This document shows positions 1 through 7,028 of a DNA stretch of 8,745 nt, one piece after another. This DNA comes from Gammaproteobacteria bacterium. GTDB lineage: Bacteria; Pseudomonadota; Gammaproteobacteria; UBA9214. The notes beneath the pieces were generated by a model. It searched no databases. It had not been told where the DNA came from and was given only the letters and a program-made list of their open reading frames with translations. Numbering within the stretch: the stretch's first letter is position 1; the number at the start of each line of letters is the position of its first letter. The stretch is from contig DMKK01000287.1 of the NCBI GenBank assembly GCA_003454335.1, forward strand, positions 157 through 8,901. Direction: 5' to 3'. The position numbers and the translations under genes are program-made.

Positions 1-48
1 CGTGATGCAACCGAAGAAGAAATCCGCCAGCAAAAGGTTATTGCGTAG
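1..48 (+). CDS. C-terminal fragment of an unidentified plus-strand gene
   Basis: The first frame is open from base 1 and reads RDATEEEIRQQKVIA before a TAG at 46-48. The charged, helix-like composition fits a genuine protein C-terminus, but 15 residues are too few to name a family. It would converge on the gspB gene, with the inverted repeat at 79-159 between them serving as a natural boundary. The start of the gene lies outside the window. It could also be a chance open frame, so the call is modest. Confidence 0.4.
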   Translation, partial: RDATEEEIRQQKVIA

Positions 49-78
49 GATGTGTTGAGTGCCAGTTTTTATTTAATG

Positions 79-159
79 GCCACGGAATCCACGGAATAAC
101 ACGGAAATATAAATTCCTTAATAATAATTTTTTTCGTGTTCTTCCGTGGATTCCGTGGC
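79..159. repeat. Long near-perfect inverted repeat (CCACGGAA-type) in convergent spacer
   Basis: The arms 79-103 and 135-159 are reverse complements at 24 of 25 positions; the only mismatch is 97 against 141. The first 18 bases, GCCACGGAATCCACGGAA, are perfect. The AT-rich loop is 104-134. Each arm also contains a short tandem unit, CCACGGAAT then CCACGGAAT then CACGGAAA. The element sits between the ends of two converging genes, so as RNA it could form a very stable hairpin that ends transcription or protects 3' ends in both directions. From memory, similar CCACGGAATCCACGGAA palindromes recur between genes in diverse proteobacteria; this was not checked here. Confidence 0.85.
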
Positions 160-164
160 AATAA

Positions 165-187
165 CTTTTATCTTTATAAGATTAAAG
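165..187. terminator. AT-rich hairpin just downstream of gspB
   Basis: CTTTTATCTT at 165-174 pairs with AAGATTAAAG at 178-187 around a TAT loop, with 9 of 10 pairs (one T-T mismatch at 169/183). It begins about 10 bases past the gspB stop codon. The stem is AT-rich and not followed by a clean T tract on the minus strand, so it is a weak candidate terminator or 3'-end stabiliser. The larger repeat beyond it may do the main work. Confidence 0.4.
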
Positions 188-197
188 AAGTGCCAGC

Positions 198-905
198 TTA
201 TTTCTCCACCCGGAAACGGGTACCCTGATAATTCAGCTGGATGCTGCCAGGCAATATCTCTTCCAGCACCGCACCACTGGCCAGCGTTTCACCCTCACGA
301 AATTTCTGCAGATCAACCAGAATAAAACGCTTTTCCGGGTTATCCGAATACACGTGCACATCGATATGCGGCAGATTAAAACCACTGCGAAACTCCAGTG
401 ACAGATCGTTCCACTCAGGCACGCCGGATGCCGCCACTGGCGCCGATGCAGGAGCAGGCGGCCTGACGAAGGCGGGTGACGGCGTGGCAACAGGGGGCGA
501 TGGTTGATTGACCACGGTTGCCGCGGGTGTAGTAACCGGTGCCTGCCATGCATTCGTCGGCGTTCGTTTAACGGGGGGCGCTGGCGGCACATATACCGGC
601 TCCCTTGGGCGGGCAATCTCGCGCGGCGGAGATTTCATCACGTTTTCAGCCCGTGGCACCGGTGTCACCGACATGGGATCAGCCATCCCGGATTGCCCGT
701 CACCGCTGGAAACAACCGCATCATCGCGCCCAAGCAACATAACCAGCAGGGCACCATTGATCAACAGCAACCCGCCCACTATCCAGACCCAGCGGTATGA
801 ACGTTTATTGCGCCGCTCACCCCAGTGTGCAGCCTCCAGATCAGGCACCTTGCCCAGGGTACGTTCCTGATCTGCCTTCTTTAATGCATCGAGAATATAA
901 GACAT
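198..905 (-). CDS. gspB: GspB/ExeB-type secretin-assembly accessory protein
   Basis: A 235-residue single-pass inner-membrane protein that partners the ExeA/GspA ATPase in placing the type II secretion secretin in the outer membrane. The N-terminus MSYILDALKKADQER is the signature start of this family: a short cytoplasmic segment. A membrane helix follows at about residues 38-58, then a long Pro/Ala-rich periplasmic linker (about 75-160) that can span the periplasm. A compact C-terminal GspB domain covers about 165-234, with conserved-looking NLPHIDVHVYS and RFILVDLQKFREGE stretches. The ATG lies 3 bases after the exeA stop with only a weak ribosome binding site, so translation is probably coupled to exeA. 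Length and layout are normal for the family. No other gsp genes are in the window. Confidence 0.92.
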   Translation of the reverse strand: MSYILDALKKADQERTLGKVPDLEAAHWGERRNKRSYRWVWIVGGLLLINGALLVMLLGRDDAVVSSGDGQSGMADPMSVTPVPRAENVMKSPPREIARPREPVYVPPAPPVKRTPTNAWQAPVTTPAATVVNQPSPPVATPSPAFVRPPAPASAPVAASGVPEWNDLSLEFRSGFNLPHIDVHVYSDNPEKRFILVDLQKFREGETLASGAVLEEILPGSIQLNYQGTRFRVEK

Positions 906-908
906 GAT

Positions 909-2627
909 CTATGGCCCGTTCAACAACCGGGGTACACCCTCCCGGCCTGACGCAGTATTAAGATGAATCATGGTGTTCTTGCCGACAATTCCGTCCGCCA
1001 CCAATCCATGGCTGCGCTGGAACACCAGCACCTGTTTTTGCAGGACATAGTCAAAATCCAGCGGATCCGCAGCAGGGATGCTCACCCCCTGGGCCTGTTC
1101 CAGCTGCTGACGCAGCCAGGTCACTACCGGGCCATGGTCACCAACTTTCATAAAGAGACGACCATCCGGCGGCGCTTGCAGCAACAGAATATAGTCACCG
1201 TACCAACTCTGCTCCACCTGTTCGACACCCAGCCGGTAAAGATGATCGCCAACAATGACTTCTGCAACCGAACCTTCCAGATGCTGCAGGACCACGGGCA
1301 CCCGACGCCCATCGGGATCAGCAAGCTGCAGTATGACGGGACGATCGAACTGGCGCAGGGTATTCCAGTTACCCTGATCAACCATGCACAACAAGCCGTA
1401 CTGTTTTGCAAAGTCACAAAAATCCGGTGTTACGCTTACGGGCAAGACCACCGACCACAGAGATAACAGCTCTGTCCAGGCCGCGCGGTAACTGGAGCTG
1501 TCGGTTTCCAGCAACAGGGAGGCCAGCGCAGGGGGCTCCGGTCCAGCCACCTCTTCCGGCTCGGGCTCTTTTTCCGGTTCATCAGCCACCACATCTACGA
1601 CAATCTCTTGCACTGGCTCCGGAGGCACAACCACCGGCTTAAGGGGCGTTACTGGATGAACATTGGCGGGTACAGCATCCGCAATACCCGCCTGCACAGC
1701 TACAGTCTCAAGCGGTTGCTTCCAGGGTTGAATAATTGCAGCCAGCGCGCCAAGTACCAGCACCACGAGCCCGGCCGTCAGCCATGGCCGCCAGCTGCGG
1801 CTCTCCCGCGTTTCCCCGGCGGTGGCCAGCACCTCACGGGCTGCCTTCTTGACCACCTTTGGATCAACTTGCGCATTGCCCTCCACATAAGCACCCAGCA
1901 GGGAACGATCACACAGGACATTGATCAGGCGTGGTATTCCACCGGACAACTGCTGGATTTTGTCAACGGCCCGCTTGTTAAAGACTGTCTGTGTGTTGCC
2001 GCAAATCTGCAGCCGGTGCTTGATGTAGGCACTGGCCTCGTCCCGGCTGATCGGTTCAAGATGGTAGCGTGCCGTCACGCGCTGCGAGAGCTGCCGCATA
2101 TCATCACGGGCCAGCAGGGTACGCAGCTCAGGCTGGCCAATCAGAACGATCTGCAGCAGTTTCTGCGTGGATGTTTCCAGATTGGTAAGCAAACGCACCT
2201 GCTCCAGCACATCGGCACTGAGATTTTGCGCCTCATCAATAATCAGTACGGTACGGCGATCACGCGCATAGGCTTCCAGCAAATAACGGTTCAACGCGTC
2301 CGTCAATGACTTGATACTGGTATTCCCCTCCGGATACTCAATACCAAGTTCATCACATACCGTGGCAATCAGCTCCGTTGCGGTTACCTTGGGATTCAGT
2401 ACCAGCGCGATATCAACATGCTCCGGCACCTGGTCCAGCAAGCAGCGACAGAGTGTGGTCTTGCCGGTACCCACCTCGCCGGTCAGCTGAACAAAACCAC
2501 CACCCTCACCGAGCCCGTACAACAGATGCGCCAGCGCCTCACGGTGACGCGCACTCATGTACAAAAAACGCGGATCAGGCGTAATGGAGAATGGCCGTTC
2601 AGTCAGTTTGAAGTGATCGAGATACAT
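909..2627 (-). CDS. exeA: ExeA/GspA-type AAA+ ATPase with peptidoglycan-binding C-terminus
   Basis: A 572-residue protein. ExeA-type proteins bind peptidoglycan and, with GspB, drive secretin assembly. It opens with the typical MYLDHFKLTERPFS start. Walker A is GEVGTGKT at 50-57, Walker B VLIIDE at 127-132, and the arginine-rich QLSQRVTARYHL stretch at 179-190 belongs to the ATPase core. A membrane helix is at about 281-300, followed by a Pro/Glu-rich linker (about 330-368). A region at about 375-490 resembles the inactive C39-peptidase-like domain of ExeA proteins, including Cys404 and Cys414. A peptidoglycan-binding repeat is at about 498-557 (FQRSHGLVADGIVGKNT). I chose the ATG at 2627 because an AGGA lies just upstream and the family starts there. 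A GTG 17 codons earlier (2678) lacks these supports. First gene of an exeA-gspB operon. Confidence 0.93.
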   Translation of the reverse strand: MYLDHFKLTERPFSITPDPRFLYMSARHREALAHLLYGLGEGGGFVQLTGEVGTGKTTLCRCLLDQVPEHVDIALVLNPKVTATELIATVCDELGIEYPEGNTSIKSLTDALNRYLLEAYARDRRTVLIIDEAQNLSADVLEQVRLLTNLETSTQKLLQIVLIGQPELRTLLARDDMRQLSQRVTARYHLEPISRDEASAYIKHRLQICGNTQTVFNKRAVDKIQQLSGGIPRLINVLCDRSLLGAYVEGNAQVDPKVVKKAAREVLATAGETRESRSWRPWLTAGLVVLVLGALAAIIQPWKQPLETVAVQAGIADAVPANVHPVTPLKPVVVPPEPVQEIVVDVVADEPEKEPEPEEVAGPEPPALASLLLETDSSSYRAAWTELLSLWSVVLPVSVTPDFCDFAKQYGLLCMVDQGNWNTLRQFDRPVILQLADPDGRRVPVVLQHLEGSVAEVIVGDHLYRLGVEQVEQSWYGDYILLLQAPPDGRLFMKVGDHGPVVTWLRQQLEQAQGVSIPAADPLDFDYVLQKQVLVFQRSHGLVADGIVGKNTMIHLNTASGREGVPRLLNGP

Positions 2628-2712
2628 AGTCCTGTCAATTTTCCCATCAGCCCCTGATATACTGTGGGGGACCTCCACTTACCCGTCGACCCCGGAAATC
2701 GTTACCATACCC
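2628..2712. promoter_or_regulatory. Divergent promoter region between exeA and the DUF3530 gene
   Basis: These 85 bases separate two divergently transcribed genes, so both promoters must lie here or overlap the coding ends. A plus-strand -10-like TATACT is at 2658-2663, but the base set 17 bases upstream (TCAATT) is a poor -35. Two palindromes stand out. ATCAG-CCC-CTGAT at 2646-2658 is perfect. GTGGGGGACCTCCAC at 2664-2678 is symmetric about 2671 at six of seven positions. They abut either side of the -10-like site and could bind a regulator, but no known consensus was recognised. A minus-strand -10 could overlap the same AT-rich core; I could not define its -35. Confidence 0.35.
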
Positions 2713-3558
2713 GTGAAACCGAATAATATCCTTTCTTTACTGCCTGTTGCGACCATTATCCTGATTATTTCATCCGTTCTGCCCGGCACTGCAGCGACAT
2801 CCGACCTGGCACGAGAACAGCGACTCGCCGAACAAACTGTTGATGCGATTCTCGACGGTGAACCGGTCATGCTGGAAGCAGACGGACACGCCTTTCTTGG
2901 CATATATACCGAGTCCGCCACCGAACCGGTACAGGGTGCCGCCATCATTTTGCATGGCCGCGGCATGCACCCGGACTGGACTCAGGTTGTCGGCCCGTTG
3001 CGTATCGGGCTGCCTGAACAGGGCTGGTCAACGCTGTCACTGCAAATGCCGGTACTGACAAAGGACGCAAGCTATTACGATTATGCAGCGGTTTTCCCGG
3101 AGGCCACTCCCCGAATCAACGCCGGCATCAGCTATCTGCAGGAACAGGGCGTACAGCGCATTGTGTTGATTGCACACAGTTGCGGCGTACATATGAGCAT
3201 GGCCTGGCTTGAGCAACAGGGCAGTGGTGATATTGCTGCCTACATCGGCATAGGCATGGGTGCCACCGACTACCAGCAACCGATGCGAAAACCGTTTCCA
3301 TTTAACAAGATACAGGCGCCACTGCTGAATATATACGGCAGTGATGACTACCCGGCGGTACTGCGACAGGCAGAGACACTGGAACCCGCCCTGGCAGGCA
3401 TCAACCCGGCATCAGCACAGATCCGGATCGAAGGTGCAGAACATTACTTTGATGGGTATGACGAGGAACTGCTGGCCGCCATCACCGGCTGGCTGGCGAC
3501 GCTGAAAAAACAGGGAAATCGCGTACCTGATCCGGAGATTAATCGGGTGCACCCGTAA
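2713..3558 (+). CDS. Exported DUF3530-family alpha/beta hydrolase
   Basis: A 281-residue protein with an apparent signal peptide (hydrophobic core about residues 6-23, cleavage probably near GTAA at 25-28), so likely periplasmic. The HGRGMHPDW stretch (81-89) plus GPLRIGLPEQGWSTLSLQMP (94-113) is the pattern of the DUF3530 family. These are predicted serine hydrolases with no established substrate. The likely nucleophile is Ser156 in AHSCG, with Asp211 or Asp212 (YGSDDYP) and His244 (GAEHYFDGY) completing a triad. The nucleophile elbow has Ala where most hydrolases have Gly. The start is GTG at 2713; no upstream in-frame ATG and no strong ribosome binding site were found, so the start is less certain than the product. 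It reads away from exeA and converges on the next small gene with a 9-base gap. Confidence 0.85.
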   Translation: MKPNNILSLLPVATIILIISSVLPGTAATSDLAREQRLAEQTVDAILDGEPVMLEADGHAFLGIYTESATEPVQGAAIILHGRGMHPDWTQVVGPLRIGLPEQGWSTLSLQMPVLTKDASYYDYAAVFPEATPRINAGISYLQEQGVQRIVLIAHSCGVHMSMAWLEQQGSGDIAAYIGIGMGATDYQQPMRKPFPFNKIQAPLLNIYGSDDYPAVLRQAETLEPALAGINPASAQIRIEGAEHYFDGYDEELLAAITGWLATLKKQGNRVPDPEINRVHP

Positions 3559-3567
3559 AATTGCAAC

Positions 3568-3798
3568 TCAGGTATCGTGGGCAGCTTCGTCTTCCGGCTG
3601 TTCAACCACCGGTGAATGCAGCACCAGGTCCATCCCGTGCCAGTTCTCGATATCAACAAACTCCCGTTTGCCGCTAATATCTTCCAGCACGATACAACTG
3701 CGCTTGCCCGCCAGGTAGACAATCGCCCTCACCTGGATCAACTGACCGGAAAAATTACTGTACCAGTAACCGGGGATTGGCTTCTGTTGCAGAAACAT
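3568..3798 (-). CDS. Small conserved-looking protein of unknown function (76 aa)
   Basis: A 76-residue soluble protein starting MFLQQKPIPGYWYSNFSGQ. I do not recognise the family with certainty. The sequence reads as a small beta-rich domain: a GxWY opening, alternating hydrophobic strands (LIQVRAIVYL, RSCIVLEDI, REFVDIENW), then an acidic tail EQPEDEAAHD. No signal peptide or membrane helix is seen. The ATG at 3798 is strongly supported by a perfect AGGAGG at 3803-3808. A GTG 8 codons upstream has no such site and falls inside the leader hairpin. The gene has its own promoter, is independent of nrdJb, and ends 9 bases from the end of the converging DUF3530 gene. The strong signals argue it is real despite its size. 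Confidence 0.75.
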   Translation of the reverse strand: MFLQQKPIPGYWYSNFSGQLIQVRAIVYLAGKRSCIVLEDISGKREFVDIENWHGMDLVLHSPVVEQPEDEAAHDT

Positions 3799-3809
3799 TC
3801 TGCCTCCTG

Positions 3810-3833
3810 CGCCAAAGTACACTCACTTTGGCG
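3810..3833 (-). promoter_or_regulatory. Leader hairpin adjoining the Shine-Dalgarno site
   Basis: CGCCAAAGT at 3810-3818 and ACTTTGGCG at 3825-3833 form a perfect 9-bp stem with a 6-base loop. In the minus-strand message it ends one base before the AGGAGG (3808-3803) of the small gene. A stem so close could stabilise the message, position the ribosome, or limit access to the start. It could also be part of a dispersed repeat: its CCAAAG/CTTTGG core resembles the element at 8668-8701. Confidence 0.55.
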
Positions 3834-3891
3834 AACTGTTTGTTGTTATCCCTGCCTGTCAACACCACTGCATTAACAGACCTTGGATATA

Positions 3892-3920
3892 TTTATAGTC
3901 AAACTGTTCGCATCAATCAA
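3892..3920 (-). promoter_or_regulatory. Sigma-70-type promoter for the 76-aa gene
   Basis: On the minus strand a -35-like TTGATT (3920-3915) and a -10-like TATAAA (3897-3892; 5 of 6 consensus) are separated by exactly 17 bases. Predicted start is near 3885, giving a leader of about 87 bases that contains the hairpin at 3810-3833. The site lies just beyond the nrdJb stop codon, so the small gene can be transcribed separately from nrdJab. I saw no obvious intrinsic terminator for nrdJb in this spacer, so readthrough is also possible. Confidence 0.55.
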
Positions 3921-3953
3921 TGGGCCAAAAGTATTAGTGTAGTCCAGCGGATG

Positions 3954-4679
3954 CTAGCCACACTTGGATTCGCCGCAGTTCAGACAGGTCAGGCAGCCAT
4001 CCATCTTGATGGCGGCCTTGGTATGACACTTTATACACAACTGCGAACCTTCCGGAAAATCGCCCGTCACGACAGTCTCGGCACCACTCCCTCCCCCGGA
4101 AGCCGCCTCAAACTGGGCCCGCTTCTCGGCCACCAGCTTCTTCTGGTTTTCATCCAGCCCGTCATCTTTCAGCAGCCCGATCATGCGCATGTGACACTCG
4201 ATGGCATCACCGATCTCGGCAACCAGGGACGGCATGTACTTGCCACCCTTCTTGAAATAACCGCCGCGCGGATCAAAGACCGAACGCAGCTCTTCCACCA
4301 GGAAGGTCACATCACCACCCTTCCTGAATACGGCTGAAATAATCCGTGTCAGCGCCACGATCCACTGGAAGTGGTCCATGTTCTTGGAGTTGATAAAAAT
4401 CTCAAAGGGGCGCCGCAACTCATAATCGGTACCGTGATTAAGAATAATGTCATTAATGGTGACATACAGGGCATGCTCGGACAGTGGCGTCTTGACCTTG
4501 TAGGTCGAACCAATGAGCATCTCCGGACGCTCCAGCTTTTCGTGCAGATGCACCACGTTGTCGCCGTTTTTGTCCCCGGCAGTGGCCGCCGCCGGTGTGG
4601 CGGCTACCGCTGCCGCAGCCACTTCTTCATTGTCTCCAATCTTGTAACCTACAATCTTCTTTTCAATACGTATTGCCAT
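3954..4679 (-). CDS. nrdJb: NrdJb: separate C-terminal subunit of B12-dependent (class II) ribonucleotide reductase
   Basis: A 241-residue protein corresponding to the C-terminal part of long single-chain class II reductases, encoded here as its own gene as in Pseudomonas. A short N-terminal segment (1-19) is followed by an Ala-rich linker (20-35). The central region (about 48-170, including RPFEIFINSKN and ALTRIISAVFRKGG) matches a TSCPD-type domain. A Gly/Ser linker (193-200) precedes a cysteine cluster: Cys215/Cys218, then Cys229, 232, 235 and 240 in CLTCLNCGESKC. The cluster suggests metal binding and/or redox recycling of the catalytic subunit. The start is backed by an AGGAG seven bases before the ATG. 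It follows nrdJa by 53 bases on the same strand, so the two are almost certainly co-transcribed and act as one enzyme. Confidence 0.9.
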   Translation of the reverse strand: MAIRIEKKIVGYKIGDNEEVAAAAVAATPAAATAGDKNGDNVVHLHEKLERPEMLIGSTYKVKTPLSEHALYVTINDIILNHGTDYELRRPFEIFINSKNMDHFQWIVALTRIISAVFRKGGDVTFLVEELRSVFDPRGGYFKKGGKYMPSLVAEIGDAIECHMRMIGLLKDDGLDENQKKLVAEKRAQFEAASGGGSGAETVVTGDFPEGSQLCIKCHTKAAIKMDGCLTCLNCGESKCG

Positions 4680-4732
4680 GTTCTACTCCTGCGTATTCGT
4701 ATGTACCTGCCCGGTGCATTCTTTGAATCAAT

Positions 4733-6886
4733 TCAGAATTTGCCGTAATAGCCTTCTTTCAGGGCATCGTAGAGATTTGCAGCCGTGTGCGTCTCGCCGT
4801 CGTATTCGACTTCCTCATTGCCCTTGAGGCTGACGCTGGAACCGTCATCCAGGGTGAATTCATACAGGGTATTCTCCAGGTCCTCGCCCTTTACCAGCAC
4901 GCCCTGGAATGCCTCCGGATTAAAGCGGAAGGTAGTACAGCCCTTCAGCCCCTGCTCATAGGCATAGCGATAAATATCCTTGAACTCGTCAAAGGGGTAC
5001 TCGGTAGGTACATTGGCCGTCTTGGAGATAGAGGAATCCACCCACGTCTGTGCCGCCGCCTGAATATCAACATGCTGCTTCGGCGTTACATTGTCTGCGG
5101 CAATAAAGTAGTCCGGCAACACATTGTCGTCACCGTCCATACTGGCCGTTGCGTCCGGATTCACCAGTTCCCGGTAAGCCAGCAACTCAAACGAAAACAC
5201 ATCCACCTTTTCCTTGGTCTTGCGGCCTTCACGTATCACGTTACGGAAATAGTGATGCGCAAAGCTCGGCTCGATACCGTTACTGGCATTATTGGCCAGT
5301 GACAGTGAAATGGTACCGGTCGGTGCAATTGAACTGTGGTGCGTGAAACGTGCACCGGTTTCCGCCAGTTTCTGTACCAGATCGGGAGCCACTTCTGCAA
5401 CACGCTGCATATAGCGACTGTACTTTGCATGTAACACCTTGCCCTTCACGGAATCACCTGGCAGATAGCCATCGCGGCGCATTTCCGGACGCTTGTGCAG
5501 CATCTCTTCGGTAACCTCGAAATCCTCTTCCATCACCGGCGCCGGGCCCTTCTCCTTTGCCATATCCAGCGCGACTTCCCAACCGGTAATAGCCAGTTCC
5601 CGACTGACGCGCGTGGTAAAGTCCAGCGATGCCTGTTCGCCGTATTTCATGCGCAGCATGGTGGCAGTAGAGCCCAGCCCCAGGAATCCCATACCGTGAC
5701 GGCGCTTGTGCATAATGGCATCACGCTGGCCATCCAGCGGCAGACCGTGGATCTCCACAACGTTATCGAGCATGCGGGTAAAGATGGCGACGACCTTGCG
5801 AAACCCATCCCAGTCGAATTCAGCCTGCTCCGTAAACGGGTTGCGAACAAACTTGGTCAGGTTGACCGAACCCAGCAAGCAGGAACCATACGGTGGCAGC
5901 GGCTGCTCCCCGCAAGGGTTGGTTGCACGAATATTTTCGCAGAACCAGTTATTGTTCATCTCGTTGACCTTGTCGATCAGGATAAAACCCGGCTCGGCAA
6001 AGTCGTAGGTGGAACTCATAATCATGTCCCACAGACGCTGCGCAGGCACGGTCTTGTAAACCTTGCAGGCAACCAGCCCGGCATTATTGGTAATGTAATC
6101 GCCTTTGTAGGGCCAGTCACGCCAGATCACCTGTGACGTGTCCTGCAGATCAACACCCTCATCCATTTCATTGCGATCGAGCGGAAAGGCCAGCTTCCAG
6201 TCAGCATTATTCCTGACCGCATCCATGAACTCCGTGGTAATCAATAACGACAGATTGAACTGACGCAGGCGTCCGTCTTCACGCTTGGCACGGATAAAAT
6301 CCATCACGTCCGGATGGCCAATATCAAAGGTCGCCATCTGTGCGCCACGCCGGCCACCGGCCGAAGACACGGTGAAACACATCTTGTCGTAGATATCCAT
6401 GAACGACAGCGGCCCGGATGTATAGGCGCCGGCACCGGATACATAGGCACCTTTCGGCCGCAGCGTGGAAAACTCGTAACCAATGCCGCAACCGGCTTTC
6501 AGGGTCAGGCCGGCCTCATGCACCTTGTCGAGAATGTTCGCCATGGAGTCCTCCACCGTACCGGACACCGTGCAGTTGATCGTCGATGTTGCCGGCTTGT
6601 GCTCCCGGGCACCGGCATTGGAGGTAATGCGTCCGGCCGGAATAGCGCCATGCCGCAGTGCCCACAAGAACTCCCGATACCACAACTCGGATAATTCCGG
6701 GGTCTCTTCTACATCTGCCAGCGCGCGTGCTATACGCTGGTAGGTTGAATCAATCGTGTCATCCACCGGCATACCGTCTTTTGCCTTGAGACGATACTTG
6801 GTCTCCCAGATATCCTGTGAAGCCGCCTGTAACGGAATGTCTGCAACACGGGTGGGTACTGCTTCTAGCTGCGCGGTCGTTGTCAT
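4733..6886 (-). CDS. nrdJa: NrdJa: catalytic subunit of adenosylcobalamin-dependent ribonucleotide reductase
   Basis: A 717-residue class II reductase that converts ribonucleotides to deoxyribonucleotides using a B12-generated thiyl radical, independent of oxygen. Active-site residues are visible: Asn323-Pro-Cys325-Gly-Glu327 (radical Cys and acid/base Glu), Cys336 eleven residues on, and the redox partner Cys105 in STINCTVSG. This spacing matches Cys408/Cys419 and Cys119 of the Lactobacillus enzyme. The phosphate-binding PTGTIS is at 522-527, and GCTTFRFNPE (649-658) is the usual late motif. No N-terminal ATP-cone and no C-terminal cysteine tail are present; the tail is supplied by NrdJb. 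I chose ATG 6886 (GGAGG 11 bases upstream). The frame stays open to a TTG at 7057, but that TTG is the promoter -35. Likely regulated by NrdR through the upstream boxes. Confidence 0.95.
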   Translation of the reverse strand: MTTTAQLEAVPTRVADIPLQAASQDIWETKYRLKAKDGMPVDDTIDSTYQRIARALADVEETPELSELWYREFLWALRHGAIPAGRITSNAGAREHKPATSTINCTVSGTVEDSMANILDKVHEAGLTLKAGCGIGYEFSTLRPKGAYVSGAGAYTSGPLSFMDIYDKMCFTVSSAGGRRGAQMATFDIGHPDVMDFIRAKREDGRLRQFNLSLLITTEFMDAVRNNADWKLAFPLDRNEMDEGVDLQDTSQVIWRDWPYKGDYITNNAGLVACKVYKTVPAQRLWDMIMSSTYDFAEPGFILIDKVNEMNNNWFCENIRATNPCGEQPLPPYGSCLLGSVNLTKFVRNPFTEQAEFDWDGFRKVVAIFTRMLDNVVEIHGLPLDGQRDAIMHKRRHGMGFLGLGSTATMLRMKYGEQASLDFTTRVSRELAITGWEVALDMAKEKGPAPVMEEDFEVTEEMLHKRPEMRRDGYLPGDSVKGKVLHAKYSRYMQRVAEVAPDLVQKLAETGARFTHHSSIAPTGTISLSLANNASNGIEPSFAHHYFRNVIREGRKTKEKVDVFSFELLAYRELVNPDATASMDGDDNVLPDYFIAADNVTPKQHVDIQAAAQTWVDSSISKTANVPTEYPFDEFKDIYRYAYEQGLKGCTTFRFNPEAFQGVLVKGEDLENTLYEFTLDDGSSVSLKGNEEVEYDGETHTAANLYDALKEGYYGKF

Positions 6887-6947
6887 ACGCTGATTATCCT
6901 CCAGGTAATTCTTTAAGTTCTTGTTAGGATTACTGTCTTTGCTGTCG

Positions 6948-6969
6948 CTTGTCGGTCCCCCCTGACAAG
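6948..6969 (-). promoter_or_regulatory. Hairpin in the nrdJa leader
   Basis: CTTGTC at 6948-6953 and GACAAG at 6964-6969 form a perfect 6-bp stem about 60 bases upstream of the nrdJa ATG. The loop side carries a run of six G in the message. No U tract follows, so it is not an intrinsic terminator, and it does not resemble a cobalamin riboswitch core. It may be structural only. Confidence 0.3.
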
Positions 6970-7001
6970 GCACTCGTACAGAAACTCTGGATTTACCGAA
7001 A

Positions 7002-7017
7002 ACACTACATCTTGTGT
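7002..7017. promoter_or_regulatory. NrdR box, promoter-proximal
   Basis: ACACTACATCTTGTGT agrees with the NrdR-box consensus acaCwAtATaTwGtgt at 14 of 16 positions. NrdR is the ATP/dATP-sensing zinc repressor of ribonucleotide reductase genes. The box begins about 12 bases downstream of the predicted nrdJa -10, so bound NrdR would cover the transcription start region, as expected for a repressor. Flanking CTCTGGA (6985-6991) and TCCAGAG (7022-7028) form an additional 7-bp inverted repeat around it. The nrdR gene itself is not in the window. Confidence 0.8.
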
Positions 7018-7028
7018 TCTTTCCAGAG

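Noticed and set aside
1608..2309. 233-codon open frame on the plus strand
   Set aside because: It lies entirely antisense to the ATPase domain of exeA, shows no recognisable domain, and reflects codon bias of the real gene.
2628..2678. 17-codon extension of ExeA to a GTG at 2678
   Set aside because: The family begins at MYLDHF, which has its own AGGA, and the extension would occupy the divergent promoter region.
3905..3925. FNR/Anr-like half-site TTGAT near the small gene promoter
   Set aside because: Only one half matches; the partner ATCAA half is missing at the right spacing, and the bases are better explained as the -35.
3777..4337. 186-codon open frame on the plus strand
   Set aside because: It overlaps nrdJb antisense and the small gene's promoter and start, with no family features.
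5495..6136. 213-codon open frame on the plus strand, and a similar one at 4787-5302
   Set aside because: Both are antisense shadows of nrdJa, which has full catalytic motifs.
6887..7022. Possible cobalamin riboswitch ahead of the B12-dependent reductase
   Set aside because: The leader is too short for the usual fold and no B12-box-like sequence was seen; NrdR boxes explain the control better.
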